A stretch of DNA of 64,000 nt from Artemia franciscana (Eukaryota; Arthropoda; Branchiopoda; Anostraca; Artemiidae), in assembly GCF_032884065.1 (NCBI RefSeq), contig NW_027063627.1, forward strand, positions 1,187,980-1,251,979. The letters run 5' to 3'. The notes beneath the pieces were generated by a model. That model was not told where the DNA came from and ran no database searches. It worked only from the letters and a program-made list of their open reading frames with translations. Shown in pieces: positions 37,430-49,540 of this stretch. Each line of letters begins with the position of its first letter. Within the stretch, counting starts at the first letter, position 1. The translations under genes were made by a program, and so were the position numbers.

Positions 37430-37547
37430 CTATCTATATTCACAGGAGGGACACAGGGACACAACTACAATGGCCCGTAATTAATATGGTGCGTAACGAC
37501 TTACGCGCACGGGGGGGCTTGGGGGGGCGCGAAGCGCCCCAACCAAA

Positions 37548-37584
37548 TAGGTTGGGGTGGCGCCTTGCGCCACCCCAACAGCTA

Positions 37585-37585
<1 letters not shown>
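37548..37585 (+). mobile_element. Helitron 3' terminus, first
   Basis: A GC-rich hairpin, GGGGTGGCGC (37554-37563) with GCGCCACCCC (37566-37575), is followed by AACAGCTAG and then T. Hairpin plus CTRR before a host T is the standard Helitron 3' end. A second GC hairpin (GGGGCGC-GAA-GCGCCCC) lies just upstream. It follows the helicase fragment in the same orientation. Confidence 0.82.

Positions 37586-37631
<46 letters not shown>
37586..37631. repeat. (TA)n microsatellite
   Basis: Short TA run directly after the Helitron CTAG end. Helitrons insert between A and T, so TA runs are favourable targets. Confidence 0.95.
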
Positions 37632-37634
<3 letters not shown>

Positions 37635-37713
37635 GTTAAAGGGGGGCTAGCCGACGCTCCACGTGTTGCTGGAGCGCGCAGCTCCTCAGCAACGAATGGC
37701 AGGGGTCAGCTAG
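37632..37713 (+). mobile_element. Helitron-like 3' terminus, second type
   Basis: Hairpin GTTGCTGGAGC (37665-37675) with GCTC-CT-CAGCAAC (37681-37693), then GAATGGCAGGGGTCAGCTAG and T. It shares GACRCTCCACGTGTTGCTGG with 42611-42631. The shared sequence continues past CTAG in both places, so at least one copy was carried along in a larger repeat. Confidence 0.65.
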
Positions 37714-37728
37714 TATGTATATACATCT

Positions 37729-39908
37729 AAAACAAGAGCTAAGAGCTCATATGGCACTTGTGACGAGGCAAGAACAGCTATGAGCCAAGAGCTCATATAG
37801 TATAAGCTCTAACAAAATTCTAAGAATCGATAGATTGATTTAAAAGGAAGATCAGAGGCTTAATGCCGGTCGGAATTTAAAATAAGAGCTCAGAGTCACG
37901 ATGTCCTTCTAAATATCAAAATTCATAAGATCCGATCACCCACTCGTAAGTTATAAATACCCAATTTTTTCTAATTTTTCCTCTCCCTTTAGCCCCCCAG
38001 ATGGTCGAATCTGGGAAAACGATTTTATCAAGTCAATTCGTGAAGCTCCCTAACACGCCTACCAATTTTCATCGTCCTAGCACGTCTAGAAGCACCAAAC
38101 TCGCCAAATCACTGAACCCCTCTCCCCAACTCCCCCAAAGAGAGCGAATCGAGTACGGTTACGTCAATCACGTATCAAGAACATTTGCTTATTCTATCCA
38201 CCAATCTTCATCCCGATTCCTCCACTCCAAGTGTTTTCCAAGATTTCCCCATCCAAATCCCCCCAATGTCAAAAGATCTAGTCGGGATTTGAAATAAGAG
38301 CTCTGAGACATGAATTCCTTCTAAATATCAAATTTCATTAAGATCCGATCACCTAATCGTAAGATAAAAATGCCCCAATTTTCACATTTTCCAAGAATTC
38401 CGGTTTCCCCACCAACTCCCCCCAATGTCCCAAGATCCTTCTAAATATCAAATTTCATTAAGATCTGGTCACCCTTTCGTAAGTTACAAATACCTCAATT
38501 TTCAAAATTACCCCCCCCCCCAACTCCACCAAAGAGAGCAGATCCGGTCCGGTTATTTCAGTCACGTATCTTAGACAGGTTTTTGTTCTTCCCATCCAGT
38601 TTCATCCCGATCTCTCCACTTAAAGTATTTTCTAAGATTTCCGCCCCCCTCAACTAACCCCCCCCCCCAATGACGCTAGATCTGGTTGAGATTTAAAACA
38701 AGAGATCTGAGTTACGAGATCCTTCTAAATATGAAGTTTCATGAAGATCCGATCTCTCCTTCGTAAGTTAAAAATACGTCATTTTTTCTAATTTTTAAGA
38801 ATTAACCCCCCCCCCCCCCCAATAGAGCAGATCCGTTCCAATTATGTAAATCACGTATATAAGACTTCTGCTTATTTTTCCCACCAAGTTTAATTCCGGT
38901 CCCTCCAATCTAAGCGTTTTCCATGATTTTAGGCTCCCCCACCCCAAACTCCCCCAATGTCACCAGATCCGGTCGGGATTTAACACCAGAGTTTTGAGAC
39001 ACAATATCCTTCAAAATATCAAATTTCATTGTGATCCGATCCGATCAACCGTTCGTAAGTTAAAAATACCTCATTTTTTCTAATTTTTCAGAATTAACAA
39101 CCCCCCCAACTACCCTAAAGAGAGTGGATCCGTTCCGGTTATGTCGATCATGTATCTAGGACTGGTGGTTATTTTTCCCGCCAAGTATCATTCCGATCCC
39201 TCCACTCTAAGTGTTTTCCAAGATTTTAGGTTTCCCCCTCCCAACTCCCCCCAATGTCACCAGATCCGGTCGGGATTTAAAAAAAGAGCTCTGAGACACG
39301 ATATCCTTCTAAATATCAAATTTCATTGAAATCCGATCAACCGTTCGTAAGTTAAAAATACCTCATTTTTTCTTATTTTTCAGAATTAACCCCCCCCCCA
39401 ACTACCCCAAAGAGAGCGGGTCCGTCCCGGTTATGTCAATCATGTATCTAGGACTTGTGCTTATTTTTCCCACCAAGTGTCATCCCGATCCCTCCACTCC
39501 AAGTGTTTTCCAAGATTTTACGTTTCCCCCTCCCAACTGCCCCCCCCCCCAGTGTCACCAGGTCCGGTCAAGGTTTGAAATAACAGCTCTGAGACACGAT
39601 ATCCCTCCAAACATCAAATTTCATTAAGATCTGATCAATCGTTTGTAAGTTAAAAATACTTCAATTTTTCTATATTTTCCGAATTAACGGCCCTCACTCC
39701 CCCCCCCCAGATGGTCAAATCGGGAAAACGATTTGACTTTCTCTAATTTAATATGGTCCGGTCCCTGATACGCCTGCCAAATTTCATCGTCCTAGCTTAC
39801 CTGGAAGTGCCTAAAGTAGCAAAACCGGGACCGACAGACAGACAGACCGACAGACCGACAGAATTTGCGATTGCTATATGTCACTTGGTTAATACCAAAA
39901 GCCATAAA
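37729..39908. mobile_element. Element built of 290-bp units, copy 2
   Basis: Collinear with 23204-25692: the same start (ACAAGAGCTAAGAGCTCATA), an opening block with CCCCAGATGGTCGAATCTGG, a tandem body (anchors near 37870, 38284, 38686, 38975, 39272, 39568) and the end block GACCGACAGACAGACAGACC, CGATTGCTATATGTCACTTG and CCATAAAA. It is about 310 bp shorter, mainly one unit missing after 38420. The locus at 42690 has the flanks joined without this element, which places its boundaries near 37729 and 39907. Confidence 0.87.
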
Positions 39909-40814
39909 AGCGATGTATATAGTTGAAAAGTTTTAAAACATTCGTTTAAACCCTTAATTTTTGGAAAAAAAAATACTTATGTCAGTGACGTCATTTTTAT
40001 GAATACATTCGAAAAGCATCCCTACGTCGTATATACATCAGTAGTGGTTATGTTGTTTTCAGTGTCTATGATGTAGGCAGAATTACACAAGAAACATATG
40101 TTTGACAACAAAAATCATATGGTTGACGTTATAATTATCAGTAAATTTTAAGAAAATAAATTACATCATTTCCTCCCCCCCCCCTAAGGAGTGAAAGTAT
40201 CGTTTTTATATCTAAGACGCACGCAACATTACAAAAATAACATTGCTCAATATACAAGTGTAATTAGTGTTTGCACAAAAGGCGTGTTAAGTAGTTTAAT
40301 GATGTATAGAAGACAACTGAACAACCTAGACCATCAACTGTGGCAAAACTAATCCGAGCAGCTAATGTAAGGATATTATAAAAAAATGTCTAAAGTCGTG
40401 ATAAACGAAAATGGAATCAACTTAGTCATGTTCAGCAGCATAATAGAATACATACTGGAGAAAACCATATAAATGTGGTTTTCTCTGAATTTCTCATTAT
40501 CCGAACATATGAAGATTTATACAAGGGGCAACATGCTCGATTTTCCAAGTTACTACCAAACCACAGATTACTCCTAAAATGAATACTTCAGCTTGATCCT
40601 GCAATCGTGAACTGGTATTTTATTTCTGTATAATAATATCACAAAATATTTTTTCTATTGTGTTTTATATCTTTAATATAATTACCTCGTAATATTTATT
40701 TAGGACAAGAAAAATGCTTCTAGGAAACTAGTCAATACCCCTTATTTATATTTCAATCCCGCTACATTCAATATAAAGATTAAATTCACTTAAATTCACT
40801 TAAATTCACCTAAA
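39909..40814. other. Non-coding stretch
   Basis: The first 85 bp are related to 42697-42770. The rest is AT-rich with nothing recognised. Confidence 0.5.
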
Positions 40815-41889
40815 TTTAAAGGTGAAACTATACCAGTGAACAATGAATTTGTTTATCTTGGGGTAAAGTTTACTATTAATGGGAGATTCAGTGGGCATCT
40901 AGGATCTAGCGAATGCAAGGGGGAGGTATATTAGCGGTGAAATAGCGAGGAGTAGTCTTAGACGGGTGAGAGATATAAGAGTACATAAGAGGATTTGGAC
41001 AAGTAAGATAGTACCGACGATGCATTATGGAGCAGAGGTCTGGGGCTATCGGAAAGGTCCGAAACTTGAGGTGGTTATGATGAGATATTATAAGAGGATG
41101 TTAGGACTATGGGATTCGTTTAGTAATTTGGTAATCCAGGGGGATTTAGGGCTAGTATTGCTGCGATCTATGAGGCTAGTGACCATGGTGAGATATTGGA
41201 TTAGGATACTGGGTATGCAGAGATTTACGGTAGCAAAGGCAGCATACTTAGAGGCTTTGAGCAGGGTGGCCGGCGGAGATTAAGGATATCTTAGATAAAT
41301 GTGGATTAGGGGAATGGTGGAATGAAGGAAAGGGGATTATGAGTATGGAGGAAATAGTAATAAGGGAGGTACAAGAGAGGTTGAAGAACCAAGAAATCCA
41401 GATAGGGTGGGCAGGTCTGGATCGTTCAGGGTCGTTAAAATTGTATAGACAGATAAAGGGTAGTTGGGGGGAGGAGGTATTTCGGAAGGTTGGTTTAAGT
41501 AGAGAGGATTTGGATTGGAGGGGAAATGGATTTTTGATTGGTGAGAAAGGAAAGAATCAAGGGAGAAAGGGGAGAAGGTAGAATCTATTGCTTGTCCTAT
41601 GTGTGGATCTCAGGATGAAAGTTTAATACATTTTGTGTGTGAATGTGTCGAATTGAATGAATGGAGGCGAGAGATGCATGATAAAGAAAAATTGAATGAG
41701 ATATGCATGGTAGATAGAATGAAAGAGACAAATTTCCTGAGTATTAAAAGGATAGCAAGATTTGTCAGGATTGCAGCGGCACATCGGGAGCGTTTTCTTT
41801 AAATAGTGTTAATTTATTTTAGTTAATTTGTTGTTTGTTTTTGTTATGTAAATTTCCTATGGTCCACAGGCTTTTTCTGGAATAAATTA
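40815..41889 (+). pseudogene. Third LINE remnant: C-terminal reverse transcriptase and Cys-rich tail
   Basis: Reads GETIPVNNEFVYLGVKFTIN, then after a frameshift near 40930 ISGEIARSSLRRVRDIRVHK and TMHYGAEVWGY. Another frameshift near 41265 leads to WPAEIKDILDKCGLGEWW and a third near 41580 to CPMCGSQDESLIHFVCECVE. YLGV, YGAEVWG and the final CPxCG-x5-LxHF-x3-C zinc-binding pattern are the typical order downstream of the catalytic part of I/R1/Jockey-type LINEs. The frame ends at 41800 and is followed by a short 3' part (GGTCCACAGGCTTTTTCTGG, AATAAATTAC) and (ATT)n. The 5' part is lost. Three frameshifts make it inactive. Confidence 0.82.
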
Positions 41890-41990
<101 letters not shown>

Positions 41991-42568
41991 CTGGACATCT
42001 TGTTTGGTTCACGGTAATCTAAGTTTGGAAGTTTCTCATCAGAAAATGCTAACCTGTAGATTGATCTATCGTATTTTATCATTAGAAATTTATAACATCT
42101 CTTGATATATTAAATTGCATATATTCCGTTTTTATATTGCTCTTTACTTTCAAGGGATATCTAAACTCGAAAAAATCCATGGATTTAATTCAACATTCAT
42201 ACCTTAAACAATCTTTGAAAATTTAACCTCGATAAGTACATTCAAATTGGAGATATCAATTCTCTAAAGTTTTTAATGGATATTATCCTTGTTTGGCTCA
42301 TCATGATCTAAATTTGGAAGTTTTCGAATCTGCTAACGTATATGTTAAACAGTCGTATTGTATCATTAAAGATGTTCATTTTATAACATCTTTCGATACT
42401 AAAATGTATATTTTAAGTTTTGATATTGCTCATTGTTTTCCAGTGAATGTCAAAACTGGGAAAAATCCATAAATTTAATTCAGGATTCATCTCTTTGACA
42501 ATCTCAGAAAGTTTCATCTTGATAAGAGACCTACATTCAAACTGGAGATATCAATTATAAGGCTCTTC
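41991..42568. other. Diverged local direct repeats
   Basis: Blocks with the words CTAAxTTTGGAAGTTT, ATATTGCTC and AATCCATGGATTTAATTCA recur near 42015, 42135-42180, 42310 and 42425-42480, and again at 43380-43560, at intervals of about 300 bp. Old tandem sequence, no coding potential. Confidence 0.6.
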
Positions 42569-42594
42569 CCGAGTCACAGTATATTCTTTCGTTT

Positions 42595-42793
42595 AGGGGG
42601 GGGGGACTAGCTGACACTCCACGTGTTGCTGGGGGCGCAGCACCTCAGCAACGAATTTCAGGGGTCAGTTAGTATGTATGTATATCTAAAAAAAACGATG
42701 TATATAGGTCAGAAGTCTAGAAAATTCGTTAAAACGCTTAATTTTGGGAAAAAAAAATACTTTTCCCGAGTCACTACGAGTCGAATATACGAG
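42595..42793. mobile_element. Helitron-like end and empty site for the 290-bp-unit element
   Basis: Hairpin arms GTTGCTG (42624-42630) and CAGCAAC (42645-42651) precede CAGTTAGT (CTAG changed to TTAG). Downstream, TCTAAAA joins AACGATGTATATAGG directly, whereas at 37.7 kb a 2.18-kb element separates these two blocks. The segment is flanked by GAGTCACMGTATATTCTTTC on both sides (near 42570 and 42793), a long duplication. Confidence 0.7.
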
Positions 42794-42814
42794 TCACCGT
42801 ATATTCTTTCGTGT

Positions 42815-43320
42815 GCGTGTTTTACTTTTTCTCAGCTTCATGATGACCTCCCCCGGCTCCTAATTGTTCCGCCATCTTTTACCTCTGATCAGAATGAGTA
42901 TAATTTTTGCAATACAAGAAGTCATATCCAAGTTCCTTTTACTCCTTGTGTAAGGTCAGATTTTAATCCTTTAATGGCGAGTCAAATTGTATGGAATAAG
43001 TTGCCTGAGTCTGCTCGAAGTTGCCACTCATTCAGTTTGTTCAAAAAAAATTTCAAAAATTCTTTGACTTCTTAGAAGTTATTTTTATCTATTTATTGGA
43101 GTCTATTTAATCTACTTAATTAATTTAGTCAATTCAATTTATTTAGTTTTGTTTTCTATAGATTTTACTGTATTTTTATTTTATTTTCTTCTCCTTTTTT
43201 GTTCTTATCTCTGTGAGTAAGTGATTATTTTTTTTTCTCTGAGTAAGTGACTCGTTTGTCTTCCCCCTCTTTTACAGGCCAATGAGCCTTTTTGAGAATA
43301 GTAAAATGTAATATTACATG
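42815..43320 (+). pseudogene. 3' end of a LINE related to the one at 3874-7047
   Basis: An open stretch to 43075 encodes LHDDLPRLLIVPPSFTSDQN, FTPCVRSDFNPLMASQIVW and NKLPESARSCHSFSLFKKN. It aligns with FTPSVKSDFNPLIACHIV and LPESAQEYLSF at 6480-6590, so both come from one family. The stop TAG at 43073 is followed by a T-rich 3' part with TTTACAGGCCAATGAGCC, the equivalent of TTTCAGGCCATGGAGCC at 6954. This copy is 5'-truncated, retaining about 80 residues. It is slightly better preserved than the first (NKLPES intact). Confidence 0.83.
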
Positions 43321-43690
43321 TGTATTTCATGATGAATATATCTTATTTTAGTGGATATGTCCTTGTTTGTCCAATGGTAATTCTAAATTTGGAAGTTTTC
43401 CGTCAGAATATGCTAAACTGCAAAATGAACAGCCTTATTATTTAATTAAAAATGTTCAATTTACAGGATTTTTCGAGATACTAAAATCCATTTGTTCGGT
43501 TTTGCTCTTTACTTGCCATGGAATGTCAAAACTCGGATAAAATCTATGGATTTAATTCATCATTTACCTCCTTAATAATTTTTGAAAGTGTCTACTCGAT
43601 ACGTTCATTCAAACATAAACATCAATTACGTATAGTTTCAATGGTTAATTTAGAAGGTTCTTGACAGAATCTGCTAAGCTATATATTGAA

Positions 43691-43998
43691 CACAGCTTAG
43701 GTACCAATATACAGTTATGAAAACTCCTATCTTGCCCTTGAGAAGCTTTTGGTACAAAGCTCTGAACTTGGTGCCTCCTCCAAGCCCGCGCTCCCACGCG
43801 TAGGTCATACTACAACACCATAGGCGGGAACGAAATTTGGTTCTGTTGCATACACAGCTTAGATACCAATACCAGTTTCCTGTTACCAATTAAATACCAT
43901 TACCAGTTTCCTGTCTCCAGCCACTAGGATCGCTACCGCGCACTGTGTCCCAAAACTAAACCGAGTTTTCATAACTGTATATTGGTATCTAAGCTGTG
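43691..43998. mobile_element. MITE (hAT-like) with perfect 8-bp target duplication
   Basis: Left end CACAGCTTAGGTACCAATAT, right end ATATTGGTATCTAAGCTGTG: terminal inverted repeats of about 36 bp with one mismatch, continuing as CAGTTATGAAAACTC. The octamer ATATTGAA flanks both sides (43683-43690 and 43999-44006). The 308-bp interior has no coding capacity. An 8-bp duplication fits the hAT superfamily, and the element would need a transposase supplied elsewhere. An older copy is at 14527-14820. Confidence 0.95.
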
Positions 43999-44006
43999 AT
44001 ATTGAA

Positions 44007-44537
44007 CTACCTTATTGTACCATTAACATTCTTCTGTTAAAGAAGAAATGCTTTCGGAAAATACAAAGTCTTGAAAAAAGTTTAAGTCTTAAACAAAATG
44101 AAGTGAAGAAAGTGGTTATAAAATTTATCGTTTTATTTACAAATCCAGAAGTTTCGATTCCAAAATTTGTATTTTGACAATACATTTCTCTTGGGGGGCA
44201 GGACGGGGTGGCAATTTTGGAGGAAAAACTAAAATAGATAAGATAAAAGAAATTTCCTTCAAGGGTCTAGCTTCGAAAACCTCTCGGAGGCCTTATTTAT
44301 GCACTCGTTAGGTTTATGTATTGCTCTTTAATTTCCCCTGAAGTTCCAAATTCAAAATAATTTATATATTTAATTAAAAATTCATTCCTTGACATCCACT
44401 AATTTTTTCGTCTCGAAAACTCTTATTAATTCTTGGGTATTAATTATTGACTTTTCATAACATTTATATACATAACATAAAATTACGAGAGAACATTTCA
44501 CATTTAAAAATACAAAAGTCTTAAATCAAACGGTTAC
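44007..44537. other. Non-coding, possible intron
   Basis: AT-rich, no features seen, left of the exon candidate at 44538-44881. Confidence 0.45.
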
Positions 44538-44881
44538 CTGAAAACTTGCTGCAAAGCTTTTCCTAAGCCCAGCTTGTTAAAAGGTTTTGTAACAGGCATA
44601 TAGTAATCAAAGTGATTAATAAGCATTCTACCATTTTCCTCCCTATGCTTCTCAACAGACCCTGAGAGTGTCTTAATTGGACTAGTTCGATCTAAATCTC
44701 TAATTGGCTCTCCAGAATTAGTTGAAAATCTGCCATTTTCGAGCGAATTCCTTTCGATTCTTGGACAGTGTCGACTAAAACGTGGCGATGCTTGACGTCT
44801 ACTAAAACAAGGGGTTCCCATACCAGTAAATAAATCGTCTTCAAACGAATCCAAAGGTGCTAACAGAGTTGAATGATGCAT
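44538..44881 (-). CDS. Candidate 5' coding exon B, product unknown
   Basis: From an ATG at 44881 (an in-frame TGA lies 21 nt upstream) the minus strand is open for 114 codons plus two bases and meets a good donor, TTTTCAG/GTAACC. The product starts MHHSTLLAPLDSFEDDLFTG, is rich in Ser and Arg (CFSRRQASPRFSRHCPR) and ends INHFDYYMPVTKPFNKLGLG plus KALQQVF. Codon choice is mixed and unlike the surrounding AT-rich DNA, which argues for real coding. The exit phase (2) equals the entry phase of 33796-33652, and the join gives VFSSMWSSTDEADG without a stop. It may be an alternative first exon of a long minus-strand gene. I do not recognise the family. Confidence 0.55.
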
Positions 44882-45419
44882 GCTAGATTCGTTTAAAATT
44901 CACAAAAATACGTCTGAATTTATCATCAGTAATTCAAAGGCATTGCCTCAATACCACAAAACCGCATATATAAGTAGGAATATCTTTTCATTTGGAGCAG
45001 AATGCAACTGGAGCAAATGTCATAACCAAACATAAAACTAAGCAGTTTATAACTTTTTTGGCTTCAGAAGTCTTAGAAATTGTGACCAAGGGAGCCCTAA
45101 ATCAGCAACTCAAACTAACGCCGAATCTTGTTCCCCGCATTTCAGACTTAGAAACAAACAAATATATATCTTACTGCTCGAAATGAAAGGTAGTTTCTAA
45201 GATTTTGGTCATAGCACGAGATGCCAAGAATATAGTTTTAACCTAGTGACGACAGCAAAGATTTAAAAGAGACAAAATCAGTAAAAAATTATTATTCTTA
45301 GTTGAATGATGTTGCTTCGTTTTTGGTGTTGCTATCAACAATTAAATTTGGTCTTCATATAAAATTCAACGAAATTATTGCATTAAAAAAAAAAAAATAT
45401 TAAAAATAGGGACCCCTTA
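44882..45419. other. Non-coding, possible promoter or intron
   Basis: Upstream side of the exon candidate. No TATA box or initiator pattern stands out. A 64-codon plus-strand frame at 44992-45186 has no recognised domain. Confidence 0.35.
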
Positions 45420-45600
45420 TACCATTGCCCTTGTATTGCGTAAGTGAAGAGCGACGCGTGCCAATAGCAACCAAAATTCTAAAAATAAGAATTTTGAAAA
45501 CAGTGGGCTTATCAAAAGAATCTTTTTTTGATGTTGATTCCAAATATGTATAATTTATTAGTGTTAAAGTCAGTTATCAGCCCTATATGCAAAATTCAAA
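45420..45600. repeat. Decayed foldback long-arm end
   Basis: GAAGAGCGACGCGTGCCAAT, AGCAACCAAAATTCTAAAAA and ATCAAAAGAATC correspond, with many changes, to the outer part of the foldback long arm (26340-26430). Confidence 0.5.
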
Positions 45601-47099
45601 ATTTCACACTTTTTTCAAAGCTGGTCACGGATACATAATCACACTTATTCATTCTTTTACCAGGGGCGATCACAAAAACCTATGATCGTTTAAATATTAG
45701 GAGAGGGATCATTTAAACTGAGAGTTAAAGTTTTATTGTTTTCCATGAGAAACAGAGGAAATCAAGTCACAGCTTAGCAGCCATTTCCGCCATTATTGTT
45801 GCAGGACAATAAATTTTGGCCCAACTAGAGCCAAAATGCTATCTAGCAAAGATTGTGATGGAGATAATCGGTGTAGAGCTATCAAATAGCTCCCAGCTGA
45901 AATGACCAGTTGTACACAGTGGAGTATTCGTCCGTAACATAAATGTGTATTTCTCAGACAAATACACTATTATTAAATGGGAGCATACACAGTGTTACTC
46001 AATGTTATACATTATTGAACAGTTTAACATACCTGTTTATTGGAGAAGGGGGAGGGGGTTCCACATTATGCTATTATGGGGATAGATTAGGCCTATATAT
46101 AAAGACCCGAAAAACACACCAACTTGTCAATGTAAGCTTCTCAATTTAACTTCAACACATACGTAAGCTCCCAGTTTCTCGGGAGAGTTCCCTCATATTA
46201 ATATGGAGGGGAAACTTTTTGGCACGCACTACCTACATTGGGAAAGAACACATTCAAACTAAGCGCGTAATATAGATGCAGATGTGGTGATAATACCTCT
46301 CTCTGCCTAAATATTTTTAGTGCCATATCATATTCTTACTTAGACATAAGCGGAGGGGATGGTGATTCCAAGAAGTAATATTTCTTAGATAGCCCCCTTT
46401 CTCGTTAAAGGATTTAGACAAAACAACGTAAAAAACCATTTTCGAGATTGTGCCTCGAAGGACTAGAGTGCCTTTACAATTTAGTGTTTTTCTCACAATT
46501 CACTAAAAATAGCGGATTCAGCTTTGACATAAAACGGCCTCTAAATCATCAAACAATAAATAGAAAAATAAAAAGAATCCAGTGATCTACTCTCATTGAA
46601 CAGATTTCTGCCGGATTAGGTTTACAAATTCTATTACCTCAACTAGGAAAAGGCGTGTCTCATCTTGTTACCATCGAAAAAGCCTAATAGCTTTGTCACA
46701 AATAAAAGCAATCTCTCTGGACAACTATCACTGATTAGCCACTCGCTAGGGGGTCAGAGTGAAGGGAAACTTTGGTTTTTTGCTATTTTAAGATCATAAT
46801 TCAAAGAAAATAGCCGCCTTAGGACGCAAATAGGAAGTTCAACAGCATTGGGGTGAACTGACAACTCTAAGAATAAGCCAATCTAGTATTAAGTGAATTT
46901 AAACTCCATTAGACCGATAGGGAGAGAGAGAGAGAGAGAGAGAAAAAAAAACGTGAGAAGTATATCGAATCGGACGGACGTATCATTGCACAATTGCAAA
47001 GGCACAGCCCGTCAAGCTCCAGCAAGTCTTGCTATGCTACCCCTTGTCATCCTCCACCTTTATCCCCAGGCATGATCGTATCTAACCAATACTCCTGGA
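45601..47099. other. Non-coding stretch with a (GA)n run
   Basis: No gene recognised. A (GA)n run of about 24 bp lies at 46919-46943. Confidence 0.5.
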
Positions 47100-47675
47100 A
47101 GATCGGGAGAGGGTCCAAGAAAATTGAAATTAAAAATTCTGGTGTCCTTTTTAAGTGACCAAAATGATTGGAGGGCAGATAGCCCCCCCAAGCCCATTTT
47201 CCCACGAGCCCATCCAGTCAAAACTTTGAGATGACAATTTCGTTCAGCATAGTTGAGATGTCCAATAACTATGCCTCTGGGGATGATGGATGAGCTGTAA
47301 GTTATACAATTTGCCTATTGTTCATATATAGTATTTGTTATGGGAAAATATATGGAAATATATCGGGGAGGGGGATTATCTAAAAGGGGAATTTTCCATG
47401 GGGAGAATTATCCATGGGGAGCAAAGGTTCCAATGTGAATTTTCCGCAGGAAGAATTTTTCGTTGGGGGATCTTCCAGGGGAAATGGTTATCGTGGGATG
47501 AGGCGGAGTCATAGGCATGATTTTACAAACGATCAGATATCAAATTAAATCTTATTTCAATTGAAAGTGAGGAGTAACATTAAAACCTAAAAGAACACAA
47601 ATTATTCCGGATAGAAACGGCTTGCCCCCTCCTCAATTCCTTGGAACATTGCTTCTTACTTTCAGTTGAAAAAAG
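47100..47675. mobile_element. Foldback left arm plus collapsed centre, copy 8
   Basis: Left long arm (TTTTTAAGTGACCAAAATGA, CATGGGGAGAATTATCCATG) leads to a short centre, where TTTCAATTGAAAGTGAGGAG and CTTACTTTCAGTTGAAAAAA are only about 75 bp apart. The loop and most of both centre arms are deleted. Confidence 0.7.
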
Positions 47676-49078
47676 CTTGTTTGTTTTTGTAGTTTTTATT
47701 TATTATTATTATTATTATTTAACACAATACAAGGATAAAACATTAGCTGAAGCTCTTTTATCGGCTGGATCAAACACTTGTTCATAATCTATAAAATGGA
47801 GGACTAAAGGGGTCTAAGGGATCTGATTTTTGAAACAGAACTGTTCGGAGAAAAGTAAATAGCCATTAAAATCTAAGCGAGCAGAAATAAAGTTTTATAA
47901 GTTAAAATTTAAACGACCGAAGCTTACTATGAATAAATTAATGGAACTTAAAAAGAAAAGAGTTTAAAATGAATTATCACAACAAACTTGAAAAATATCA
48001 GATACTAATATAGAAGAACAGATAAAGCTAAAACGAATATGAATTATAATTAACGATTAAGAGTAGATCAACCTCCCATTAAAACGTCTAAAAGCCACAG
48101 CGTCATTTTTACTTTACTGAAAACGATTTGTATTTGTGTTTTTAGTTATCATATACCATCTACAGCAACATAACTATAAAATGAAATCGCAATTTTAATC
48201 ATGGTTTACAAATATGAGCTACCATAAATAAGAGCGAGGCTTCCCTTCGTCCCCTTCTCCAACGTTATAAAAGGCTTGAGTATCATTAATGCTTCACTAA
48301 AAATGACATGTCTTTGCCACAACAATCAACAAAAAAGGACGAAAATCATAACACTATTTGAGAGAAAGAACGCAAGATTGCTCAGAAAATAGAAATTTTG
48401 ATTTCCAATTTTACAATTTAAATTGACCTTTTTTTCTTGCTACAACTTTTCAGTAGATTTTTTTTTCTCATTCAGACATGTAAAAAAAAATTGACGCTTA
48501 TGTAAAATTTTTCAAACTAGCTGATGATTTTGAAGCAATCTATATTTTGAAAAGCAATATTTGGATTGACAGATCAATAAATAATGGTTGCAGCAGCTGC
48601 TGCAGCCTGGCAAGGAGCGAACCACAGCCCATCCCAGCCAAAAGTGTCAAAAAAAAGTTTTGAAAATTTTTTTCAGTGATAAAAAATGTCATTTAACGTC
48701 CATTAAGGCATGGCAATTATTAATTAGATTGTTCTTCGCAGTAATAGTCTATTGCAAAAACAATATTTATGGGAATTTCGAAAACGAACTTGCAATAACT
48801 CGAAAATGGCGTCGAATCTAAATGAAAGGCCAACACTGGAATCAGGAGGGTCGAACACATTGTTGAAGAAAAGTATATCTCCCTACCGGGATCTACAAGA
48901 AAAAAACTTTTTTTGTATGGGAAGCACTGATGTGTCTCTTTTTTTCTCTCTTCCCCAAGACGTAGTCGCATCGAACCAGTATATCCTAGAATGTTGTAAA
49001 AAGGCTTATTTGAAGAGAAAGTGCTACATATAACGCTCTTCTAAATTAACAAAAAAGATCATGCCACAGAAAGGTAGA
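47676..49078. other. Non-coding stretch
   Basis: AT-rich, no recognised gene. Overlapping short frames around 48588-49033 on both strands show no domain. A few words (GGAATTTCGAAAACG, CATCGAACCAG) hint at very old foldback-arm sequence. Confidence 0.45.
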
Positions 49079-49540
49079 GTTTTCTGCTAATTTGTGCCAC
49101 CAAACATCAATTTTTGCCAAAATGGGTCAAAATGCCATAGGAATATCTAAGACAACAAATTGATATTAAATAGTCTAAAGCCTTATGTAGAAGGTTTTAA
49201 GTCCTTCACCTTGACAGAGTGGCTTTTCTACCATTTTGTGTCAGAAAACAAAGCTTATGGCCCAAGGAGGGTCAACATCCAAGGGGATGGAATTCAAAAA
49301 TAGCCAACAGGTTTTTCATGGTCTAAAATCCCAAATAGAATGTTACGAGCATCACATCTAGATGTACAATAGTAAAATGATGTTTTCTGTCATTTCGTGT
49401 CACAAAATCTCAATTTTCACCCGAAGAGAGTCAAAGTGGTCGGGAATGCAAATTCTAATAGAACCAATCGATTTTCCAAGATCTAAAACCCTAACATAAC
49501 ATAAGGTTTTTAGTTTGCCATCTTGAAAAAAGAGAAAATA
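49079..49540. repeat. Three diverged tandem units of about 150 bp
   Basis: Unit starts TTTTCTGCTAATTTGTGCC (49079), TTTTCTACCATTTTGTGTC (49224) and TTTTCTGTCATTTCGTGTC (49383). Each continues with a run like CAATTTT-CC-AA-G-GTCAAA and ends near TCTAAA-CC and AGGTTTT. Divergence is high, so it is an old tandem expansion with no open frame. Confidence 0.7.
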
